Source: Oscillospiraceae bacterium
GTDB taxonomy: Bacteria > Bacillota_A > Clostridia > Oscillospirales > Oscillospiraceae
NCBI GenBank assembly: GCA_015068055.1
Contig: SVLG01000044.1
Location: forward strand, 1-17,532
Length of the DNA: 17,532 bases
Direction of reading: 5' to 3'
Positions 1 through 7,197 of this stretch are shown here, piece by piece. The position numbers were made by a program, and so were the translations under genes. The notes beneath the pieces were generated by a model. It saw only the letters and a list, made by a program, of their open reading frames with translations, had not been told where the DNA came from and did no database searches. The stretch's first letter is position 1. The number at the start of each line of letters is the position of its first letter.

Positions 1-695
1 TCCCGGACACCGGCGGCGGAGCCGGCCTCGTCATAGTCAACGGGCAGCACCACGCAGAGATCGGGGTAGTTCATCTTGTAGCTCTCGGCCACGGCGGTCT
101 CGATGAAGGCACCGTCCAGCTTGCCGGTCAGCAGCTCCTGAATGATGTCGGTGACCTTGGTGAGGGCGATGATCTCGGCGTCGGGGGTGTGCTCCTCAGC
201 CAGACCGAACTGGATGGAGCCGGTCTGGGCGCCGATGGCGTAGTCGGCGTTGTTGGCAGCGGTCAGATCGGGGAAGAGATCCTTGTTGGCCTCCAGGCAG
301 ACAAAGGACTGGCCGCCCAGATAGTAGAGATCGGAGAAGTCCATGGCTTCCTCACGCTCGGGGTCGGGGGAGAGGCCGGCAAGGCCCAGGTCCACGCTGC
401 CGGTCTGCAGCTCGGCCAGAACGCCGTCAAAGTCCATGGGGACGATCTCCAGCCCAAGATCCAGATAGTCGGCAATGTAGGCGGCCAGAGCCAGGTCGAA
501 GCCGGCCAGCTGGGGCTCGCCGTTTTCATCGATGGCGTAGAACTCATAGGGGGCAAAGTCGGGGCTGGTGGCTACGGTGAGCTTGCCCTCGGCCACGGTG
601 TTGTATTCACCGTAATACTTCTTGCCGCTGCCGCCGCAGGCGCAGAGACTCAGAAGCATGACCACCACGAGAAGCATGGCAAAAATCTTCTTCAT
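1..695 (-). CDS. Amino-acid-type ABC transporter substrate-binding lipoprotein (3' end outside window)
   Basis: Extracytoplasmic solute-binding protein that would capture a polar amino acid or similar small solute and deliver it to an ABC permease. Only the first 231 residues are here; the frame stays open to base 1, so the C-terminus is missing. The start is ATG at 695 with GGAGGAA about 7 nt upstream. The N-terminus is a lipoprotein signal: two Lys, a hydrophobic stretch, then LSLCACGG, with the lipid-accepting Cys at residue 20. After it comes the family 3 (SBP_bac_3) opening ATSPDFAPYEF, then GFDLALAAYIA and a DLGLAGLSPDPERE motif typical of polar amino acid binders. The permease and ATPase genes are expected to the left, outside the window. 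It has its own promoter (749-777). The substrate cannot be told from sequence alone. Family call is secure; solute is not. Confidence 0.93.
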   Translation of the reverse strand, partial: MKKIFAMLLVVVMLLSLCACGGSGKKYYGEYNTVAEGKLTVATSPDFAPYEFYAIDENGEPQLAGFDLALAAYIADYLDLGLEIVPMDFDGVLAELQTGSVDLGLAGLSPDPEREEAMDFSDLYYLGGQSFVCLEANKDLFPDLTAANNADYAIGAQTGSIQFGLAEEHTPDAEIIALTKVTDIIQELLTGKLDGAFIETAVAESYKMNYPDLCVVLPVDYDEAGSAAGVR

Positions 696-748
696 TTTTA
701 GTTCCTCCAAAATATGTTTTTTAGGCTGTATTCCTGAACGGTGAGGCT

Positions 749-777
749 ATTATACGGCGGAGTATGCAGAGAGTCAA
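749..777 (-). promoter_or_regulatory. Sigma-70 type promoter of the solute-binding protein gene
   Basis: On the minus strand, TTGACT (777-772), a 17-nt spacer and a perfect TATAAT (754-749). The predicted start of transcription is near 742, leaving a leader of about 46 nt with a strong GGAGGAA site. Near-consensus, so the gene is probably well expressed by the housekeeping sigma factor. Confidence 0.8.
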
Positions 778-824
778 GAATATTATTTACCGAAAGAGAC
801 ACTTTTTCGAAAATTATCTTTGTA

Positions 825-863
825 TAAAAATACAAGCACTTCCCCCGATAGCGGGGAAAGTGC
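825..863 (-). terminator. Intrinsic terminator of the nucleotidyltransferase gene
   Basis: On the minus strand a stem GCACTTTCCCC/GGGGAAGTGC (863-853 with 845-836, one bulged base, 7-nt loop) is followed by TTGTATTTTT (834-825). It lies about 10 nt past the stop codon at 874 and separates this gene from the next promoter on the same strand (749-777). Confidence 0.75.
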
Positions 864-873
864 AAATATATAT

Positions 874-1884
874 TCAGCTCAAGGGCAAATTATCCGCAAT
901 TTGCTTATATCGCTCGGCAGTGGCCGGGTCGTCGGACTCCACCAGTATGCATTCCTCATCCGCCTGCGGGGCAATGTGCAGTCCGCCGGGGGCGTCCGTG
1001 AGCGTGATACCGTCGGTGAAGTCTGCGCCCGCTTCCATAAGCGCGGCGGAGAGCTCCCGCATGAGTCGGGCCCGCTGCGGGGTTTCCACCACGGCGCTGC
1101 AGCGGTAGCGCCGCCGCCGTTCCGTTACCGGGGCTTCGGTCCTGGCCGGACTCTTACGGTCGGCCGGCTGCAGCTTTCCGCTGAGTGCGTCAAGATTGCA
1201 GCGGTAGTAGCTCTCCGGCTCGCCGATGTCCCGCCAATAGCCCTCCATGGGCAGGCCGAAAAGGGGCCGGCCTGCCTCCAGCAGCTTCGGAAAGAGATCC
1301 CGGGCAAAGTCATAGGCTGTATTGGCCGGTATCTCATCCAGCACAGCGGGGGAGAGAACATAGATGCCGGTGTTTACAAGATCGGTTACCACCTTCTCCC
1401 AGATGGGTTTTTCAATGAAGCCGCGGATATGTCCCTCGCTGTCGGTGAGGGCCAGGCCGTAGGAAAGAGGGGCTGACAGCGGCGAGAGAGCCATGGTTAC
1501 GTCGCTCTCATGGCGACGGTGGGCCTCCATCAGCGCCCGGAGGTCAAAATCAAAGACACCGTCTCCGGATAAAACGAAAAAAGGCTCATTTCCCACAAAG
1601 TCCCGGCAGTTTTTCACAGCCCCGGCGGTACCAAGGGGTTCTGTTTCCTGCCTGTATTCCATGTGTACGCCAAAGGCGCTGCCGTCGCCGAAGTAGTCAC
1701 GGATCTGATCCGGCAGACACTGGAGCGTGCAGCAGATATGACGGATGCCGCTTTGCCGGAGGCGCAGGATCAGCCATTCAAGCACCGGCCGTCCCCCCAG
1801 CGGCACCATGGGCTTGGGGACCTCGCCCCGGGTGACGGCGTAGAGACGGCTGCCCTTGCCGCCTGCCAGAATAACAGCTTTCAT
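874..1884 (-). CDS. Sugar-phosphate nucleotidyltransferase with a degenerate phosphomutase-like C-terminal tail
   Basis: Predicted NTP-dependent nucleotidyltransferase making an activated sugar (family of mannose-1-phosphate guanylyltransferase / glucose-1-phosphate thymidylyl- or uridylyltransferase), 336 aa. Residues 1-240 form the NTP_transferase domain: N-terminal MKAVILAGGKGSRL (nucleotide-binding GGxGxRL), KPMVP at 24-28, LGTAGAVKN at 84-92, SGDGVFDFD at 106-114, FIEKP at 156-160, VNTGIYVL at 170-177 and GYWRDIGEPESYYRCN at 215-230. A basic linker (241-261) leads to residues 262-336, which resemble the last domain of phosphomannomutase as found in long Clostridia fusions (transferase, left-handed beta-helix, phosphomutase). 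The beta-helix and catalytic mutase domains are absent, and the phosphate-loop RxSGTEP motif is not seen. Start ATG 1884 follows AAAGGAAG. Divergent from the ligase-like gene at 1997. The sugar and nucleotide are unknown. Confidence 0.85.
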   Translation of the reverse strand: MKAVILAGGKGSRLYAVTRGEVPKPMVPLGGRPVLEWLILRLRQSGIRHICCTLQCLPDQIRDYFGDGSAFGVHMEYRQETEPLGTAGAVKNCRDFVGNEPFFVLSGDGVFDFDLRALMEAHRRHESDVTMALSPLSAPLSYGLALTDSEGHIRGFIEKPIWEKVVTDLVNTGIYVLSPAVLDEIPANTAYDFARDLFPKLLEAGRPLFGLPMEGYWRDIGEPESYYRCNLDALSGKLQPADRKSPARTEAPVTERRRRYRCSAVVETPQRARLMRELSAALMEAGADFTDGITLTDAPGGLHIAPQADEECILVESDDPATAERYKQIADNLPLS

Positions 1885-1937
1885 GTTTTCTTCCTTTCTC
1901 TTACGCTGTGTTCCTCAGTATTTGAAAAAAGGCAGAA

Positions 1938-1967
1938 AATATAAGGTCCGGCGGCGGCATATTGCAA
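1938..1967 (-). promoter_or_regulatory. Putative leftward promoter of the nucleotidyltransferase gene
   Basis: Minus strand: TTGCAA (1967-1962), 18-nt spacer, TATATT (1943-1938, 5 of 6 to consensus). Predicted start near 1931, giving a leader of about 47 nt with an AAAGGAAG site. Its -35 is the same six base pairs as the -35 of the rightward promoter. Confidence 0.5.
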
Positions 1968-1971
1968 TATG
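1958..1971. promoter_or_regulatory. 14-bp perfect palindrome covering the shared -35 region
   Basis: CATATTGCAATATG reads identically on both strands and contains the TTGCAA -35 hexamer of both divergent promoters. It could be an operator for a dimeric regulator, or simply the result of two promoters using one -35 element. No matching regulator gene is identified in the window. Confidence 0.55.
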
Positions 1972-1990
1972 GGGGAAAATGGCATAAAAT
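1962..1990 (+). promoter_or_regulatory. Rightward promoter giving a predicted leaderless ligase mRNA
   Basis: TTGCAA (1962-1967), 17-nt spacer, TAAAAT (1985-1990). The normal start point, 7 nt past the -10, is base 1997, exactly the A of the ATG of the next gene. No ribosome-binding sequence exists between the -10 and that ATG. Confidence 0.6.
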
Positions 1991-1996
1991 AAGCCC

Positions 1997-3421
1997 ATGG
2001 AAAAGAAGAAACCGCTTGCGGAAAAATGGACCGGGGCGTATTTGACGGCGCTCTTTGGCTTTTTCCCTCTGATTCTCCATAACGGCTACTTTGACGTCAT
2101 GGAGACAAAATTTGCCTCCTATCTTCTCCTCACGGCCCTGTGGCTGCTGGGGCTTTTCTGGCTGGCTGCCCTGGGCCGGGGGCCTGCCGGGGAGGGCTTC
2201 GGTCCCGGAGTGCTTTGCTGCCTTGCTTTCTGCGCCGTGGGCATTCTCTCTTCCCTGCTGGGGGGTTACGCCCGCGCGGCTCTCTTTGCTGCCGACAACC
2301 GCTATCAGGGTATCCTTGCCATGCTGCTCTATGCGGCCATGTGTGCGGCTCTCTGCCGCAGCGATCCCGGCCGCAGCGCCGTGGCAGCGCTGCTTGTTTC
2401 CTTCGGGCTCAACGCGCTGCTTGGCGTTGCAAACTTCTGCGGTGCGGATCCGCTGAGACTGATGACAAAGCTCAGCGCCTTTGACCGGGGCCGCTTTCTG
2501 GGCTTGATCGGGAATATCAATTTCTTTGGAGCGTATATGACGCTGCTGACACCGCTGGCCGCAGCCCTCTGCTGCAGCGCGGAAAAGCGCGGACATCGCG
2601 TTCTTCTGGCCGCGCTTTCCCTGCTGGGACTTCTGGCCGCCATGGCCGGCCGCAGCGAGAGTGCGGTGCTGGGCCTCGGTGCTGCTGCCGTGCTGCTGCC
2701 GCTCTTTGTGCGGGAGGAACGTCGCAGCCTTTGGATTCCGCCGCTGGGCATAGGCGCCATGCAGCTCTTTGCGCTGCTGACGGGACGAAATTTTTCCGCA
2801 CTGACGGAAATACTGCTTTTACCCGCGGTCAGCGCGACGCTGCTCCTTCTCTGGCTGGGGGCCTATGCGCTGGCGCTCCGGAGCCGCCGGACCTATGCGT
2901 TCATGCTGCTGGGCCTCACGGCGGCCGTGGTGCTGACCCTTGTTCTGGCCAATACGGTCATCGACGCGGCAAGGCTGGGACCGTTGGGAGAATGGCTCAT
3001 ACTGGACGCGGATTTTGGCAGCGACCGGGGGGCCGTCTGGCGCAGCTGCCTGGCTCTCTATGGGGAGCTGCCCTGGTGGCAGAAGCTCATCGGCGGCGGC
3101 AGCGGCGTGCTGGCCCGCTGGGATATGCTGCATCGCCTCTTTCCCGACGCCGTGGTGGACAGTGCACACAACGAGTATCTGCACTGTCTGCTGACCCACG
3201 GCCTCGTGGGTCTGGGTGCCTACCTGGGCTGGATATTCTTTGCCCTGCGCCGCGCTCTTCGCAGCCGCGATCCCCTTTATGCCGCGCTGGGTCTCGGTGC
3301 GGCGGCCTATGCCGTGCAGGCGTCGGTGAACATTGCCCAGAGCGCCACCACACCTCTCTTTTTCGCCCTGCTGGCCCTTTTGTCCGGGGGAGAGCCGCTT
3401 GACAGTGAAGATACGCTATGA
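1997..3421 (+). CDS. O-antigen ligase / Wzy-type polytopic membrane protein
   Basis: Polytopic membrane protein of 474 aa, probably ligating or polymerising glycan chains on the outer face of the cytoplasmic membrane (O-antigen ligase / Wzy_C family). Many hydrophobic segments run through the sequence; the short N-terminus is charged (MEKKKPLAEKW). The large loop near the C-terminus carries GGGSGVLARWD followed by DSAHNEYLHCLLTHGLVG (D388, H391, N392, E393), the typical Wzy_C signature, then two or three final helices. The ATG at 1997 is the first possible start after an in-frame TAA (1985-1987); it lacks a ribosome site and coincides with the predicted transcription start. The divergent neighbour makes an activated sugar, which supports a shared role in surface polysaccharide. 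Acceptor and glycan are unknown. Confidence 0.82.
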   Translation: MEKKKPLAEKWTGAYLTALFGFFPLILHNGYFDVMETKFASYLLLTALWLLGLFWLAALGRGPAGEGFGPGVLCCLAFCAVGILSSLLGGYARAALFAADNRYQGILAMLLYAAMCAALCRSDPGRSAVAALLVSFGLNALLGVANFCGADPLRLMTKLSAFDRGRFLGLIGNINFFGAYMTLLTPLAAALCCSAEKRGHRVLLAALSLLGLLAAMAGRSESAVLGLGAAAVLLPLFVREERRSLWIPPLGIGAMQLFALLTGRNFSALTEILLLPAVSATLLLLWLGAYALALRSRRTYAFMLLGLTAAVVLTLVLANTVIDAARLGPLGEWLILDADFGSDRGAVWRSCLALYGELPWWQKLIGGGSGVLARWDMLHRLFPDAVVDSAHNEYLHCLLTHGLVGLGAYLGWIFFALRRALRSRDPLYAALGLGAAAYAVQASVNIAQSATTPLFFALLALLSGGEPLDSEDTL

Positions 3422-3427
3422 TACACT
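3399..3427 (+). promoter_or_regulatory. Promoter of the CNNM/hflX/yigZ operon
   Basis: Perfect TTGACA (3399-3404), 17-nt spacer, TACACT (3422-3427, 4 of 6). The -35 lies inside the last codons of the ligase-like gene. Predicted start near 3434, about 33 nt before the ATG at 3467. Confidence 0.65.
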
Positions 3428-3466
3428 ATTCTAATCTATATTCAGTCAGGAGTTGATACATCCCAT

Positions 3467-4744
3467 ATGGACAGTGACAGTTGGTTCTCATGGATCAGCG
3501 TAGCCGTTCTTTTCCTCTGTGCGGCGTATTTTGCCGTGGCGGAGACCAGCATGACTTCCGTGGGCCGCATCCGGCTCAAGATGCGCCTTGAACAGGGTGA
3601 ACACCGGGCGAAGAAGGCCCTTTATATTCAGGACAATTTTGACGAGGCCATTTCCACCATCCTCATCGGCACCAACATCGTGCATATCAGCACGGCCACA
3701 CTGGTGACCACACTGGTGACGGAGAAGTGGGGCGTGTCGTTCGTGGCGCTGGGTACCGTTCTCTGCACCCTTGCCATGTTCTTCGCCGGGGAAATGCTGC
3801 CCAAGAGCCTCGGGAAGAGATACAGCGAGCGGTGCGCCCTGGCCACGGCTTCTTCGCTGTGCTTTTTTATGCGCATTTTCGCGCCGCTGGCCCGGCTTTT
3901 GAGCAAGGTGGGCGAGCGCTTTTCCGACCTTTCCAAGGGTGACGCGGAGATCACCGTCACCGAGGAGGAACTTTACGACGTCATCGACACCCTCACCGAC
4001 GAGGGGGGGCTGGATGAGGAGCGGGGTGAACTGGTGCGCTCGGCACTGGAGTTTGCCGACGTGCCCGTGGAAAGCGTGCTTACGGCCCGTGTGGACGTGG
4101 CCGCGCTGGACGTGGAGGACTCTCTGGAGGAAATCCTCGCCACCATCAAGGAGCAGCGCCACAGCCGTCTCCCCGTTTATGAGGGAAGCATCGACAACAT
4201 CATCGGTGTGCTGCAGATCCGCCGCTTCATCCGTCAGTGGTGGAAGGACCGGGATAACGTACAGCTGCGTGCCCTGCTGGATGAGCCCTGCTTTGTCCAC
4301 CAGTCCACGCCCATTGACGAACTGCTGACGGAGCTGAGCCGCCGGAAGCTGAACATGGCCATCGTCACCGACAACTACGGCGGCACCCTGGGCATCGTCA
4401 CCGTGGAGGACATTCTGGAGGAGCTTGTAGGCGATATCTGGGACGAGGACGACGTGGCCAGCGAGAGTGTGAAGGAGCTGGGCGAAGGTGTCTACGAGCT
4501 GGACGCCGAGCTGAGCATGGAAGACATGTTTGAGGCCCTTGACTATGAAGACGGCGAGGACGAGGAGTGGAACCACAAGCTTCTCAGCGAGTGGGTCTAT
4601 GAGCAGTTTGATATGCTGCCCAAGGTGGGCGACAGCTTCAACTGGCACCGCCTTACCGTCACGGTGCAGGAAATGCGCGCCCGGCGCATCCTGAAGCTGC
4701 GCGTCTGCGTGGGTCCGGAGAAGGAAGGGGGCGATGGGGAGTGA
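3467..4744 (+). CDS. CNNM/CorC (hemolysin-family) transporter protein, first paralogue
   Basis: Membrane protein of 425 aa from the hemolysin C/CNNM family, linked in other bacteria to magnesium or other divalent cation export and homeostasis. Order: CNNM (DUF21) membrane domain about residues 1-155 with FAVAETSMTS, ILIGTNIVHISTA and GEMLPKSLGKR; a CBS pair about 200-320 with SRLPVYEGSIDNIIGVL and AIVTDNYGGTLGIVTVEDIL; and a CorC_HlyC domain about 340-420. The start is ATG 3467; the AGGAG at 3448-3452 is 14 nt away, longer than ideal, but no better in-frame start exists. Its stop overlaps the next gene by 4 nt, so the two are translationally coupled. The haemolysin name is historical; a cation transport role is a family-based inference. 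Confidence 0.93.
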   Translation: MDSDSWFSWISVAVLFLCAAYFAVAETSMTSVGRIRLKMRLEQGEHRAKKALYIQDNFDEAISTILIGTNIVHISTATLVTTLVTEKWGVSFVALGTVLCTLAMFFAGEMLPKSLGKRYSERCALATASSLCFFMRIFAPLARLLSKVGERFSDLSKGDAEITVTEEELYDVIDTLTDEGGLDEERGELVRSALEFADVPVESVLTARVDVAALDVEDSLEEILATIKEQRHSRLPVYEGSIDNIIGVLQIRRFIRQWWKDRDNVQLRALLDEPCFVHQSTPIDELLTELSRRKLNMAIVTDNYGGTLGIVTVEDILEELVGDIWDEDDVASESVKELGEGVYELDAELSMEDMFEALDYEDGEDEEWNHKLLSEWVYEQFDMLPKVGDSFNWHRLTVTVQEMRARRILKLRVCVGPEKEGGDGE

Positions 4745-6027
4745 GCGAGATTATACAGATGGATTATCTCGTGTCCGTGGCTGCCATTCTTCTGTTCTGG
4801 GCTGGCTCTGCCTTCTTCTCGGCCAGTGAAATGGCCATCAGCTCTGCCAACCGGCTGCGTATGGAAAACGCCGCCGAGGAGGGCAGCGGCGCTGCCCGCA
4901 GCGCCTGCAAGATTCTGGATAACTACGAGGATACTCTCTCGGCCATCCTCATCGGCAACAACCTCTGCAACATCGCTTCCGACTCGCTGGTAACGGTGGT
5001 GGTGACGGCGCTCATCGGCGGCTGGTTTACCCCCATCTCTACCGTTCTGGTGGTGCTGGTTCTTATTTTCTTCTGCGAGTCGGCACCCAAGATCGTGGCA
5101 AAGAAGAATGCCAACCGTCTTACGCTGCGCATTGCCCCGGTGCTGCGCCTCCTTACCACCCTCCTGATGCCCGTGATCCGGCTGGTGGGCTTCCTGATCC
5201 GCGTGCTGACCTTCGCCATGAAGGGGGAGGAGCGCCAGAGCGGTGACGAAGAAGCTGCCGCCGAACTCCAGTCCATTCTGGAGACCGTTGAGGACGAGGG
5301 AGTTATCGACGAGGAACGCAGCGAGCTGCTGCGCTCGGCGCTGGACTTCTCCGAGATCCCCGTCATGGATGCCATGACCGCCCGGGTGGATGTGCTGGCC
5401 GTGGACGTGGAGGATTCGCTGGAGGATATTCTCGACGAGATCTCCGATGTGCCCTATACACGAATCCCGGTTTACGAGGGAAGTCTGGATAATGTGGTGG
5501 GTGTGCTCTACCTGAACCACCTGTTCCGTGCCCTGCTGGATGAGGAGCGGCCGGACGTGCGTTCCCTGCTGCTGCCGGTGAGCTATGTGTATAAGACCGT
5601 AAAACTGCCGGAGGTTCTGCGGCAGCTGCGGGCGAACCAGCAGCATCTGGCCGTGGTTACCGATGAATACGGCGGCACTCTCGGCATTGTCACGCTGGAA
5701 GACGTGCTGGAGGAGATCGTGGGCGACATCTGGGACGAGACCGACGAAGTGGAGCGGGACGTCATTGAGCGCGAAGACGGTACGCTGGAGATGGACGGGG
5801 GACTCCCCGTGGCAGACTTTCTGGACTTTCTGGAGCTGCCCGAAAACGCTCTGGACACCGAAAGCTATACCCTCGGCGGCTGGACCATCGAGGAGTTCGG
5901 CGCCTTCCCCAGGGCCGGGGACAGCTTTAGCTGGCGGGAGTTCACCATCACCGTGCTGGAGATGGACGAGGACGGCCGCCGGGTGGAAAAGGTTCTGGCC
6001 CGGAAGGTGGACGAGGACGAAGAATAA
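4741..6027 (+). CDS. CNNM/CorC (hemolysin-family) transporter protein, second paralogue
   Basis: 428-aa paralogue of the preceding gene with the same order: CNNM membrane domain (FFSASEMAISSANRLRMENA, ILIGNNLCNIASDSLV, FFCESAPKIVAKKN), CBS pair (TRIPVYEGSLDNVVGVL, AVVTDEYGGTLGIVTLEDVL) and a C-terminal CorC_HlyC domain (SFSWREFTITVLEMDEDGR). The GTG start at 4741 overlaps the previous TGA as GTGA, with a purine-rich AAGGAAGGGGG stretch upstream inside the first gene. Tandem coupled copies suggest that the proteins work as a heteromeric pair or as two ion-specific versions; the sequence cannot decide. A GC-rich stem-loop (6033-6058) follows the stop before hflX. Confidence 0.93.
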   Translation: MSEIIQMDYLVSVAAILLFWAGSAFFSASEMAISSANRLRMENAAEEGSGAARSACKILDNYEDTLSAILIGNNLCNIASDSLVTVVVTALIGGWFTPISTVLVVLVLIFFCESAPKIVAKKNANRLTLRIAPVLRLLTTLLMPVIRLVGFLIRVLTFAMKGEERQSGDEEAAAELQSILETVEDEGVIDEERSELLRSALDFSEIPVMDAMTARVDVLAVDVEDSLEDILDEISDVPYTRIPVYEGSLDNVVGVLYLNHLFRALLDEERPDVRSLLLPVSYVYKTVKLPEVLRQLRANQQHLAVVTDEYGGTLGIVTLEDVLEEIVGDIWDETDEVERDVIEREDGTLEMDGGLPVADFLDFLELPENALDTESYTLGGWTIEEFGAFPRAGDSFSWREFTITVLEMDEDGRRVEKVLARKVDEDEE

Positions 6028-6032
6028 ACCGA

Positions 6033-6058
6033 AAGCGGCTGCCTTACGGCAGCCGCTT
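6033..6058 (+). other. Perfect 11-bp stem-loop between the second CNNM gene and hflX
   Basis: AAGCGGCTGCC, loop TTAC, GGCAGCCGCTT. It is followed by GCAATAAAAA and not by a T-run, so it is not a standard terminator on either strand. It may stabilise or separate the upstream message, or reduce read-through into hflX. Confidence 0.6.
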
Positions 6059-6076
6059 GCAATAAAAACCCCGGTT

Positions 6077-6093
6077 GGGAGGAGAAAACCATA
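6077..6093 (+). promoter_or_regulatory. Ribosome-binding site and ATA start of hflX
   Basis: GGGAGGAG (6077-6084), a 6-nt spacer (AAAACC) and ATA (6091-6093), in the hflX frame. No ATG, GTG or TTG lies in this frame between the preceding TAA (6025-6027) and this point. The next candidates are CTG 6100 and GTG 6124, which would be 15 and 39 nt from the ribosome site. Confidence 0.6.
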
Positions 6094-7197
6094 AAAGATC
6101 TGCAGACAAAACGAGAACGGGCTGTGCTGGCCGGCCTTGCCGCCTCCTCCATGGAGCCGGCCGAGCGAAGCAGCGAGGAATCCATGGACGAGCTGGCCGC
6201 GCTGGTGGATACAGCCGGCGGCGATACCGTGGCCATGGTCTTTCAGACCCGTCAGAGCCCGGATCCCCGGAGCTTTCTGGGGGCGGGCAAGGTGCAGGAG
6301 ATGAAAGAACTCATCGATGCCCAGGAATGTACTCTGGCCGTCATCGATAACGAGCTTTCCCCCTCCCAGGCCCGGGCCATGGAGGAGATGCTGGGCGTCC
6401 GGGTGCTGGATCGCAGCGGTCTCATTCTGGACATATTTGCCCAGCGGGCCCAGACCAAGGAGGGTCGACTGCAGGTAGAGCTGGCCCAGTACAACTACCT
6501 TCTGCCCCGGCTCACCGGCATGTGGACCCACCTGAAGCGTCAGGCGGGCACCTCCGCCCCCATCGGCACCCGCGGCCCCGGCGAGACCCAGCTGGAAACC
6601 GACCGCCGACACATCCGCCGCAAGATCCAGAAACTGCAGGAGGAACTGGAGCAGGTGCGCCGGGTGCGTTCCACCCAACGCCGCCGCCGGGAGAAGAACG
6701 CCATGCCCGTGGTGGCACTGGTGGGCTATACCAACGCCGGCAAGTCCACGGTTTTAAACCGCCTCACCCGCTCGGACATCCCTGCCAACAACCGCCTTTT
6801 TGATACGCTGGATACCACCACGAGGCGTCTCTGGATGGGAGAAATCGGCCGGGAAGTGCTTTTGAGCGACACCGTTGGCTTCATCCGCAAGCTGCCCACC
6901 CATCTGGTGGAGGCCTTCAAGGCCACGCTGGAGGAGCTGCAGTTTGCCAATCTCCTGCTCCATGTCATCGACGTGTCTGCCCCGGACTGGGAGGAGCAGG
7001 CTGCCGTCACCGATGCCCTCATCGAGCAGTTGGGTGCGGGGCAGACCCCCTGCCTCCGGGTATATAATAAGTGCGACGCCCTGAGCGGCCCCTCCCTGCT
7101 GCCCCACAGCCGGGACGGCGTCTGCATCTCGGCTAAAACCGGCGAGGGCGTGGAAGAGCTGCGTGCGCGAATTGTGGAGGAACTGCAGCATGAGTGA
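6091..7197 (+). CDS. hflX: GTPase HflX, apparent AUA start
   Basis: Ribosome-associated GTPase that splits or rescues stalled ribosomes, 368 aa if started at ATA 6091. The N-terminal HflX domain includes QSPDPRSFLGAGKVQE and the middle segment has GTRGPGETQLETDRR, both family signatures. The G domain follows: GYTNAGKST (residues 212-220), DTTTRR, DTVGFIRKLPTHLVEAF, NKCD and SAKTGEG. I chose 6091 because GGGAGGAG sits 6 nt upstream and because KDLQTKRERAVLAGL, lying mostly upstream of the first conventional start (GTG 6124), matches the usual HflX opening. Starting at GTG would remove part of that conserved strand. The 3' end overlaps yigZ by 8 nt (ATGAGTGA). Function is secure; the start is inferred. 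Confidence 0.92.
   Translation: MKDLQTKRERAVLAGLAASSMEPAERSSEESMDELAALVDTAGGDTVAMVFQTRQSPDPRSFLGAGKVQEMKELIDAQECTLAVIDNELSPSQARAMEEMLGVRVLDRSGLILDIFAQRAQTKEGRLQVELAQYNYLLPRLTGMWTHLKRQAGTSAPIGTRGPGETQLETDRRHIRRKIQKLQEELEQVRRVRSTQRRRREKNAMPVVALVGYTNAGKSTVLNRLTRSDIPANNRLFDTLDTTTRRLWMGEIGREVLLSDTVGFIRKLPTHLVEAFKATLEELQFANLLLHVIDVSAPDWEEQAAVTDALIEQLGAGQTPCLRVYNKCDALSGPSLLPHSRDGVCISAKTGEGVEELRARIVEELQHE

Noticed and set aside
3488..4648. Minus-strand open frame of 386 codons opposite the first CNNM gene
   Set aside because: The sense strand has full CNNM-CBS-CorC motifs; the antisense product has no recognisable features.
6033..6058. Stem-loop after the second CNNM gene as a terminator
   Set aside because: There is no T-run after the stem on either strand, so it is kept only as an intercistronic stem-loop.
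4597..6678. Very long open frame (about 690 codons) on the minus strand opposite the second CNNM gene and hflX
   Set aside because: It lies antisense to two clear protein families, its translation is His/Gly/Leu-rich and low complexity, and it has no domain. Such frames arise from codon bias in GC-rich genes.
7163..7189. Earlier start for yigZ giving nine extra residues
   Set aside because: It lies inside hflX without a ribosome site, whereas ATG 7190 has GGAGG and an 8-nt overlap typical of coupled genes.
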